Shown here piece after piece: positions 1 through 6,661 of a stretch of DNA of 11,660 bases. The translations under genes were made by a program, and so were the position numbers. Location: assembly GCA_036939355.1 (NCBI GenBank), contig JALLAP010003074.1, positions 1 to 11,660 of the forward strand, given 5' to 3'. The notes under the pieces were generated by a model. That model saw nothing but the letters and a program-made list of their open reading frames with translations, was not told the DNA's origin and searched no databases. The stretch's first letter is position 1. Every line of letters starts with the position of its first letter. The DNA comes from Thalassiosira profunda (taxonomy: Eukaryota > Bacillariophyta > Thalassiosirophyceae > Thalassiosirales > Thalassiosiraceae).

Positions 1-1558
1 CGCTCCCCTGCGGCACGATGCGCATGCGGACGGTGATCCGGCCCGCCGTCGGACCCGCCCGGGGAGGGGGCGCCACGGCCGCGTCGGTGGCGACGGAGGA
101 GGCGTCGCCCGATGCCACGGACGCGTTCGCGGAGGCCCGAGTGCTCCGGCCGCGGCGGGGGCCGGCCCTCGAGGACCGGGAGCGCGCCATCATGTCTGCC
201 GCGACCGAGTCGATGGCCGACGCCGTTCTCTGCACGCCGCCCGTCCCGGAGGCGAGGGCGGAGAGGCCCCCCTGCGGCCGCTGGGCCTGCGCGCGGGCCC
301 GGCTCCGGCCCCGGGGGCTGGCGCTCGACGACCGCCGGGGCACCGCTTCGAGCGGCGGGGGCCCGTTCCCCGCTGCACCTCGGGGGGACGAGGAGTGCCC
401 CCGCGAGGGAGCGTCGCCGCCCGAAGGGGGCGCCCTCCGGAACCGAATGGTGGCGACGGCCCGCCGGGGAGGGCTCCCCCCCGCCGACGTGCCCCTCGCT
501 CCGCTTCCCCGCGCGGCACTCCCTGCCGCGCCATTCCCCCCTCCTCCCTCCTCGGCATCCCCCACATTCAATTCCATCACGCCCACAATCCCGTCCAGCC
601 CCGGCCCGGGTTGCACCATCCGAATCCTGGGCGCCCCGTCCTCCCCCGTCGCCAGGGTGAACCGTCCGGACGCCCCGCCCAGCGGACCCCCCTGCCGTGC
701 AAATTGGGCCAAAATCTGCTCGATGATGGCGGCGTTGATCGGGAAGGCCGTGAGGCTTTGCTGCGTCCGATCCTCGACGGTCCGGGCGTTGATCCGCCGG
801 TTGGACCGGGCCCGCGCCGCGGGGGACAAGTTCGCCCGAGAGCCGGAGGAGGCGCGGCTTTCCCGCTCGCCGCCGGGGGGGCTGGCGACCCGCCGTCGCG
901 TCCGCGGCTGTCCCCCGCTTGGGGCGCTCCGCTCCGCTTCCCGTTTCCTCTTTCCCCGCCGTTCCGCGGCCGGGGTGGGGGGCAGCGATTCCACCCGCTC
1001 GATACGGTGGAACCGCGCCTTGCAGCAGGGGCACTTGTTCTCCGTCGCGGCCCAGCGGTCGATGCAGTCGAAGCAGAAGCGGTGGGAACACGCGTCGATC
1101 TTGGCCACGTCCGTCAGGGAGGGCGGGCGGTCGAGGCAGATGGCGCAGGCGAAGTCGGCGGGGGGCTTGGCCGGGGAGGCGGCGGCCATTTTTAGGGCGC
1201 CGGGAGAGGGCTGGGCGGCCGGCTTGCGGTCCCGGTCGGAGTCCAGGACGAGCGGGGTCGACGGCTTGGTGGCGCCACGGGCCCGAGCGGACCGTCGGGA
1301 CGGGGCCAATTCCTCGGCAATTTTCGCGGCGGCCTCCCGGGCGGCGCGCCGCGTGGACCGCCGCGGAGCCGTGGAGGAGGAGGGGGCCTGACTCTGGCTC
1401 GCACTCCTTCCTCCTAGTGCCCGACTGTTTCCTCCGCCTCCGCTTCCCACCGAAAAGGACGGGACCCCGGACGCCTGGATGGTCCCCATGTCGCGGTGGC
1501 GGAACGACCGCGTGACGCGCGGGGCGGGCTCCGCCTCGATCTCTCTCAGGCTTACCAT
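1..1558 (-). CDS. RING-finger protein, probable E3 ubiquitin ligase (C-terminus off the left edge)
   Basis: The frame is open from an ATG at 1556-1558 to the left edge: at least 519 residues, no stop. A C3HC4 RING lies at residues 138-179: C138-x2-C141, C157-x-H159, C162-x2-C165, C176-x2-C179, with the typical Trp (W169) before the last pair. RING domains of this kind recruit an E2 and pass ubiquitin to a substrate; the spacing resembles TOPORS/PHRF1-type ligases (family knowledge; assignment inferred). After the RING come basic, NLS-like stretches (RRGKRKRE at 200, RTRRR at 219), a less repetitive segment at about 253-288, then a long Gly/Arg/Ser/Pro-rich tail. The 1558 ATG has a strong context (A at -3, G at +4) and an in-frame TAA lies about 70 bases upstream. 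An ATG at 1187-1189 (residue 124, just before the RING) is an alternative start. Bases GTAAGC directly after the first ATG could be a splice donor. Substrate and full length cannot be seen. Confidence 0.82.
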   Translation of the reverse strand, partial: MVSLREIEAEPAPRVTRSFRHRDMGTIQASGVPSFSVGSGGGGNSRALGGRSASQSQAPSSSTAPRRSTRRAAREAAAKIAEELAPSRRSARARGATKPSTPLVLDSDRDRKPAAQPSPGALKMAAASPAKPPADFACAICLDRPPSLTDVAKIDACSHRFCFDCIDRWAATENKCPCCKARFHRIERVESLPPTPAAERRGKRKREAERSAPSGGQPRTRRRVASPPGGERESRASSGSRANLSPAARARSNRRINARTVEDRTQQSLTAFPINAAIIEQILAQFARQGGPLGGASGRFTLATGEDGAPRIRMVQPGPGLDGIVGVMELNVGDAEEGGGGNGAAGSAARGSGARGTSAGGSPPRRAVATIRFRRAPPSGGDAPSRGHSSSPRGAAGNGPPPLEAVPRRSSSASPRGRSRARAQAQRPQGGLSALASGTGGVQRTASAIDSVAADMMARSRSSRAGPRRGRSTRASANASVASGDASSVATDAAVAPPPRAGPTAGRITVRMRIVPQGS

Positions 1559-2019
1559 CGTTGAGAGGAATGGCCGTGTCACGGAGAGAATTATTCGATT
1601 TTTTCCGAGGCGGCTGTGAGGTCCAAATTAAAACGGGAGGACCTCGTCGCTCACAGAGAACGAAGGGTGGGTTGGTGCGACGCTGTCCCTCGGTGGCAAT
1701 GGCAGTGGGGAGCGGCCGGTTGGGATGTTATGGGCGTCCTACGGCGCCATGGTCAGGTTCTTGCTTGGTCGATTTTGACTTGAGAATTCTCTGTGACCGA
1801 AACGGGTGTTTTTCGCGTGTGTGTCGAATTTTAGCCCTTTCCGCCCTCCTCGCCCGCCCAGCCTCCAGCTCCTTCGTTCGCTCTCCAGCGGTCAGCTATC
1901 AAGCAATTCAGGCAACCTAAGACAATGTGGCTACGAGTGAATCGCGTGTGTGGTTTGTGGCTGGGGGCTGGCCCCAGGTTCTCCGTACTCTACAACTATC
2001 ATGCATATTCGTTATCAAT
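1559..2019. promoter_or_regulatory. Spacer: 3' end of channel-like gene and promoter/leader of RING gene
   Basis: No convincing gene lies here. On the minus strand it must hold the 3' UTR of the upstream membrane-protein gene (stop at 2020-2022) and the promoter and 5' leader of the RING gene. It is visibly richer in A/T than the flanking RING coding region, with A/T runs at about 1590-1635. A plus-strand frame at 1561-1920 begins with TTG, has no recognisable domain and was not accepted. No clear TATA box, CCAAT box or polyadenylation signal could be fixed. Confidence 0.5.
1614..1656. repeat. Inverted repeat (imperfect hairpin) upstream of the RING gene
   Basis: GAGGTCC (1618-1624) and GGACCTC (1639-1645) are perfect 7-base inverted arms around a 14-base A-rich loop. 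The dyad extends outward: CTGT at 1614-1617 pairs with ACAG at 1653-1656 if seven bases (1646-1652) bulge out; equally, CTGTGAG (1614-1620) is the exact inverse of CTCACAG (1650-1656). It lies 56-98 bases upstream of the RING ATG, so it could be an operator in the promoter or a stem in the 5' leader. Chance is not excluded. Confidence 0.35.
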
Positions 2020-4716
2020 CTACAAAGTGTTGTCCTCAGACAGTGTTGTGGCGGCAGTCAACTCGTTGGAGCTCAATGCGTACCCGATACCCTCGTCCAT
2101 TTCCTCCTTTGTATCCAATTTGTCTGTCGAGGGCGGTGCATCAGCCCGCAGCTCGTGGGAGCTCAAATTGTATCCCAAGTCGTCTGCATTGCTCTCCTCC
2201 TCATTGTTGTGCGATCTTTCACTGGTATCCAGGCAAGAACCTAACTTCTCCTCCGTCTCGTTTTTGCCGGAAGATTGTGCTGAGTTGGGGTTGGTGTCAT
2301 CATTATCCACCTTGCCTACCGACTGGGTCCTGTCCGAGTCAAAGAGACCAAAATGCACCGTCTTTCGACGAGGCGATTGCGACAGAGGCCTCTCCGAAAG
2401 GTTTGGCTGGTGTAGTGCCGGAGGTAGGTGCTCCGTGTCCTCGGACGAAGATACTTCCGTGGTCACCAAGCTCCCTCGGAGGTTGTACTCGCTGTCGCTG
2501 TCGTACGATAGACCCACCTGGCTCGTAAAGTTGTAAGCATCGCTGCCGAGTCTCCGAAAGAGATCCCTCCGGCTGCCGCCAAAGCGAAACGATGTCGCAT
2601 CTCCCTGCATTGCCTTCCTCTCCGGAGTGAGCAGGCCCGCGCTTTTGGCGACGTGCATCAATCCCGCATCTTCTTCGATATGCTCAAAGAAGTATTCTGT
2701 TGCTGGATCTAACACAAGCATCTTGACGGCGGGGGCCAAGGCCAGGATCCAGCGGAGGCACCGCGAATATCCGACTGTTGCAAATATCTCCAGAGTGCTT
2801 CGCAGCAAGCCAGGAAGCAGGTCCGGGAGGGTCGGGTGGTCCAGCACTTGGACGAGCGTCCCCGGCAGTATGCACCTCGTGAAGAAGGGTTTTGGCACAA
2901 TCGCATGCGTGTCGATGTCGATGTCTCCCGTCAAGAACCAGATAAATATGTCGAAGAATACGACGACGTCCACGAAGCGCTCCAGCATGCGGCCAAAGTG
3001 CAGGATGAGCAACGCCTGGGGGCCCGAAGGGACGCAGACGGCAACATCCACCGGAGGCGGCCCAAACAAGGGAAACATATCGTGCAGCCCTCTCTGGAAC
3101 TGATTGATGTGGTCCGTGATGAAGGCGAGGTGATGCTTCATTTCCTTCGGGTTCTTGCAGTTCACCAAGAGTCGCCCGACGATCTGAGACAATGTTATGG
3201 AAAAGGACCCCGACAGGTGCCAGGAGGCACACAGTCGAGCAATCTCCAACAACAGGCAGTTGGTAACCGTGACGCGCCACGCGAGGCTGAACCTCGTCCT
3301 CGGCGATATCAGATATTCCCGCGAGGAGAGGAAGGAGTGGAGGGACTTCATATATCGCTGAGAATACTTTTTCCTGTCCGAATTGACCGATGTGGCGATG
3401 TCCTGCGATACCTTGACGATGCGGTCGTACAGGTCGGAGGTGGCGGTGAAGGAATCGCCCACGCCCCGGAAGTGAAAGNGATACCTTGACGATGCGGTCG
3501 TACAGGTCGGAGGTGGCGGTGAAGGAATCGCCCACGCCCCGGAAGTGAAAGTAGTCCTGCTGGAGCGAAGTCAGTTGCTCGTTGAGTTTCTTGCCAAATT
3601 CTCGTCGTTTGGTGTACGCCTCTGCCACTTGTGAAGATACCTTGCTGATGGGCGAAGATTGGATGGTAAAGGACGGGACTTTGGCCAGAGCTGTTTGCTC
3701 CTTGGCCTGCTGAAACAGCCGTTGGATGTCTGAAAATATCATGGACGGCCGGTCCCGCCGACGCTGCTTCTCCATGTCGCTCTTCTTCGACTGCCACCGC
3801 GCTCTCCACACGGCCCGTATTTGATCCTGCAGTTTCAACCCCTGGCATGAAAAGGAAGGGGGGCACAGCACAGTACGATTAGAGCTTTCCTCCTCGCGTC
3901 TTTCCAAGGAGGGCAATCATTACTGCAACTCACCATTCGAAAGAGCGGTCCCGCAAATCTTATCCACCTCAGCCATCTCAGGATGACTTGGAGTCTTTGA
4001 AGGAAACGCTGCGGCTCCCTGTGTATTCGATACGGGAGGATCTTCGTCCAAAATAGAGTCTCCAGCAACCCGTGAATAGCAGACGCCATTTTGGCGAGAG
4101 AGATTGCCATTCGGTTCATCCACTGCGTGATGACGGCCGAATCGTGCAGACTCTCACTACCGCAGCGATGATGGAAATCAGATATGTCCGTGGGGAGGAT
4201 GAAGAGCCAAAACGCAATGGTGGCGATGGCCGGAATCCACGAGCGCAGGGCTTTCGATATTCGTTTCGTGAACTTCACTTGGCTGTTGCTTTTGTCCGCG
4301 GCCGCCCCCGTGAAGAACATGGATAATCGGATGGTGCTCTTCTGCGCTGCCTCCAACAAGGACTTCTCGAGGTCGTCCAGTGCGCGGTTGTCGCGTGCCA
4401 TCTTCCGCGCCTCCACCGCCCGGACGAGCGCTTCCAACAGGCATAGGACGCAAAAGAAGGGGCCCACCCACACGAACACCACCTGGGAGAGGCTGAGCGT
4501 CGATTCCCACGCCCGGTCGATGAAGGTGTAGTTGATGGAGAATTCCTCTTCCTCAGTGTAATACACCAAGCTCGTTCGGCAGTACTCCCCGAGGTCTGAG
4601 TCTTTGGCGTCGTCGTCCACTGTCCGCATCAACAGGGCGATGTACTGCACCTCCAGCAGGGCCGCAGTTGCAAAGAGGACCTTCCATACGGATCGGACTG
4701 ATGGCAGTCCAATCAT
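2020..4716 (-). CDS. Multi-pass membrane protein with ion-channel-like S1-S3 segment
   Basis: Two coding exons, 4716-3934 and 3841-2020. The second carries a 72-base assembly duplication plus one N (3407-3551); with one copy and the N counted as surplus, a single 843-residue frame results. Hydrophobic segments: TM1 about 10-31, an outside loop with NYT glycosylation sequon at N62, TM2 about 75-97, TM3 about 159-176, and an amphipathic basic region 220-260. Residues 262-360 are charged and helical. A second membrane module starts near 421 (WRVTVTNCLLLEIARL). At 526-541, VDVVVFFDIFIWFLTG resembles the S2-S3 region of CNG/HCN/EAG-type voltage-sensing channels, followed by a Pro-rich turn. No selectivity filter and no cyclic-nucleotide domain are visible, so transport activity is unproven. 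The tail (650-843) is acidic, Ser-rich and probably cytosolic. The 4716 ATG has A at -3; an ATG at 4785 would add 23 residues if the leader intron is not spliced. Family not recognised. Confidence 0.72.
3407..3551. repeat. 72-bp perfect direct duplication around a single N (assembly artefact)
   Basis: Bases 3407-3478 and 3480-3551 are identical, separated only by the N at 3479. The minus-strand reading frame shifts across the pair, and the same coding sense (GVGDSFTATSDLYDRIVKV) is read on both sides in different frames. Counting 73 bases as surplus joins the two halves of the membrane-protein exon exactly. This is an unmerged contig overlap, not a real tandem repeat. Confidence 0.93.
3842..3933 (-). 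other. Spliceosomal intron in membrane-protein gene
   Basis: On the minus strand the exon ends ATG|GTGAGT and the next begins after a pyrimidine-rich stretch ending TGCCAG|GGG. The intron is 92 bases, phase 0. Reading through it instead leads to a stop after 33 residues unlike the rest of the protein; splicing joins RFAGPLFRM to GLKLQDQIRA and keeps one long frame. Confidence 0.85.
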
Positions 4717-4744
4717 CGTCAAAAGTGTGTGGTATTTGCAACCC

Positions 4745-4896
4745 CTGTTCATATGATGCAAATGTGATGATGTGAGTTTCAACATTCAGTTAGGCAACGA
4801 TCTGATTGCAGCCCCTCCCAAATCATCGTGCCGCGCATGCAAACAAGCGCTCGGCTCTCCCAGGTGCAAGTAAAGGCAAAGCGGGTCTCTTCTCAC
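4745..4896 (-). other. Probable 5'-leader intron of membrane-protein gene
   Basis: The minus strand has a strong donor, CAG|GTGAGA, at 4897/4896 and an acceptor, GAACAG|GGG, at 4745/4744, with a CCTAAC branch-like sequence about 50 bases before the acceptor. The donor matches the GTGAG of the two coding introns here. If it is used, the first ATG in the spliced transcript is 4714-4716; if not, the ATG at 4783-4785 (poor context, T at -3) becomes the start. Confidence 0.55.
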
Positions 4897-5284
4897 CTGA
4901 AATTCTCTGACAGCCGCGCCTCTGCGGCGATGTGGCTAGCCTATCATCCAATCAGCCCCCCGCCGACGTCGGCCCCGCTCCGATGGCCCTCGTCCCCGTC
5001 CTGGAGTGGGATTGAGTTGATGTTCTGGCCAGTGGCGCGGGGTGAGCGTGGGCGGCGCGCGGAGAAGGCAGATGCCACCATCTTGACAAGCTGTTTTCAG
5101 CAGAAGGCGCGTCCCTCTTTCCTTTTTGGTCAGAGACTTGACGTTCGAAGACGAAGCTTGCATCCCACCTCCCTCCCTCCCTCCCTTCATCCTCAAGCCA
5201 ACAGCCAACAAACCCCAAACCCCCCGCCCCCGCCCGCCCGCCCAAGCCTCCGGGCCCCCTCCCACGCACGCCCACCCATGCCCC
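4897..5284. promoter_or_regulatory. Divergent promoter: membrane-protein gene (left) and F-box gene (right)
   Basis: This stretch separates two head-to-head genes and carries their promoters and leaders. It holds a full CCAAT box, CCAATCAG at 4948-4955, the site bound by NF-Y in eukaryotes, and eight bases beyond it a perfect 12-bp palindrome, GCCGACGTCGGC (4962-4973), with a GACGTC core like bZIP/CREB sites. From 5161 to 5275 the plus strand becomes a CT- and C-rich tract, as expected of a start region or 5' leader of the F-box gene. No TATA box was seen. Roles are inferred from position and known motifs. Confidence 0.6.
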
Positions 5285-5556
5285 ATGGACCTCACCAACC
5301 TCCCCGACGGCATCGTCTCCGATGTGGCATCCTACCTGGCGGCGCCCTCGCGCGCCCTGCTCGCGGTAGCACTAACGGCGCCCTCGGAATCGTGGCAGGC
5401 GCGCAATTGGACGCGTGGTCCACTGTCGATGGCGAGCGCGGAGTTGTTGGCGTCTCCTTTAAACGCATGGGAGAAATTAGACTTCGGGGATGTGGAGAAG
5501 GCCCTGACGGCAAGGCTGACGGACGACGACCTCGGCTCAGTTCTTGCGTGCATTAA
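5278..5556 (+). other. Out-of-frame upstream ATG overlapping the F-box gene
   Basis: An ATG at 5278-5280 lies seven bases before the F-box gene ATG (5285-5287), one frame off, and opens 92 codons ending at 5556. The predicted peptide is basic and has no recognisable domain. It is more likely a decoy start that lowers translation of the main frame (leaky scanning) than a real protein, or it lies outside the mRNA altogether. Confidence 0.3.
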
Positions 5557-6574
5557 TGCGGCCGAACGCCTGAAAGTGTTACGGCTCGCGGGATGTGTCA
5601 GCGTGACGGGGGCAGGGTTGGAGCCGTTGCGGAACTCGACCGTGCTTGAGGACGTCGACATCAGCCTTGTGGGCATTCATGAGAGCACAACAATCGATCC
5701 GGAACCAATGCTGTCGGAGGACGTGGTGCTTCCAATACTCGAGAGCCTGGTTGTCAGCAGGGCTCTCAAATTCCTCATGCTCCCAAAGGTGTGGCGGGAG
5801 AGGCAGAGTCCAGAGCTCCACCGATTTCTAGAGATCTGGAAACGACGCCTGGATAGCAGCGGGACCGTCGTGTGTTCGGTATGCAAGCAAAGCTGTATCG
5901 AAGCCGAACACGCCTTGGACAGTCTCATTTTGACGGAGAAGCGATGGTACGGGCTGCAAAACTTCAGTTGCCACCTCTGCAGGGCGTTCTTTTGCAATAC
6001 CTGCAGCATCGAAGAAGACGGAGAAGGGTATCTCCACTACTGTGAAATGTGCCAAAGGGACTACTGCAAGAAATGCATGGATGATATGAACCGATGTGAG
6101 AGCTGCGACGAATACCATTGCTCTGGCTGTGCGACCTTGGATCATTGTCAAGCGGAAGGCTGTGGTTCCAGCTTCTGTGCTGGTTGTTCTCCCAATGAAC
6201 GATGCCCCTGCTGGAGTGAGACTTTTTGTAAAGAATGTGCCCCTAAATATCTCAAGTGCCAAATGAAGGGCTGCAACAAATCGAATTGCACCGAGTGCTT
6301 TGACGGTTCATCCAAGGATGTGCAGGAATGCAGCCAATGCAAGAGTGCGCATTGCATGAGTTGCCGGATTTCGGAGTGCAGCGAAGACGACTGGTATGCC
6401 AGCTGCAGTGAATGCATGAAACTGATAGCAAAGATGGTACCTTTAATCCAGGAACAGAACAAAAGGCAGAGAGAGGAGATTGAGGAACTGAGGACTGCAG
6501 CAGACACGTTCTCCTCTGTGCAGGAAGAGAACAAAAGGCTGAGGAAGGAAATTGATGCATTGAGAAAGCGCTAG
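5285..6574 (+). CDS. F-box-like/LRR protein with seven-unit Cys-rich array and coiled coil
   Basis: Single exon, 429 residues. Residues 1-30 (LPDGIVSDVASYLAAPSRAL) look like an F-box, the motif that docks substrate receptors on SCF ubiquitin ligases. Residues 80-130 hold one leucine-rich-repeat-like unit (LKVLRLAGCVSVTGAGLEPL). From memory, this N-terminal module is common in diatom proteomes; not searched. Residues 197-377 contain 34 cysteines, most in seven tandem units of form C-x2/4-C-x4-C-x2-C starting at C229, C253, C271, C288, C307, C325 and C349 (the fifth is C-x-C-x5-C-x2-C). Such an array should bind several zinc ions. Residues 383-429 form a charged heptad-like coiled coil. The 5285 ATG is chosen because the LPDG module starts right after it; a longer in-frame extension to 5126 is Pro-rich and leader-like. 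Substrate unknown; the F-box call is moderate, the metal-binding array clear. Confidence 0.8.
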   Translation: MDLTNLPDGIVSDVASYLAAPSRALLAVALTAPSESWQARNWTRGPLSMASAELLASPLNAWEKLDFGDVEKALTARLTDDDLGSVLACINAAERLKVLRLAGCVSVTGAGLEPLRNSTVLEDVDISLVGIHESTTIDPEPMLSEDVVLPILESLVVSRALKFLMLPKVWRERQSPELHRFLEIWKRRLDSSGTVVCSVCKQSCIEAEHALDSLILTEKRWYGLQNFSCHLCRAFFCNTCSIEEDGEGYLHYCEMCQRDYCKKCMDDMNRCESCDEYHCSGCATLDHCQAEGCGSSFCAGCSPNERCPCWSETFCKECAPKYLKCQMKGCNKSNCTECFDGSSKDVQECSQCKSAHCMSCRISECSEDDWYASCSECMKLIAKMVPLIQEQNKRQREEIEELRTAADTFSSVQEENKRLRKEIDALRKR

Positions 6575-6661
6575 GTGAACCTGTAGAGGACTTCGGAGCT
6601 GCTGTGTACCTAATATATTTTAGCAAATAGAGGCAATTCTAGAGCATCTTTCATCGTCGCA
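6575..6661. other. Convergent 3' spacer between F-box and zinc-finger genes
   Basis: Only 87 bases separate the two stop codons. The stretch is A/T-rich (for example TAATATATTTTAG near 6610) and must hold both 3' ends, so the two transcripts probably overlap. No canonical AATAAA is present on either strand. Confidence 0.5.

Noticed and set aside
18..1391. 457-codon plus-strand open frame opposite the RING gene
   Set aside because: Arg/Ala/Gly-rich with no domain; the minus strand carries a clear RING. High GC removes stop codons from several frames here.
2935..2955. TVGY sequence in the membrane protein (residues 591-594) resembling a potassium-channel filter
   Set aside because: It continues SRCLRW rather than GD-x-x-P and lacks the usual pore helix before it, so I treat it as chance.
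2684..3916. 410-codon minus-strand frame read straight through the N
   Set aside because: Beyond the N it reads the wrong frame, and its first residues come from the intron; it is a product of the assembly duplication.
4828..5556. 242-codon plus-strand frame across the divergent promoter
   Set aside because: Crosses the CCAAT box and the CT-rich leader, then overlaps the F-box gene in another frame; composition is unlike a protein.
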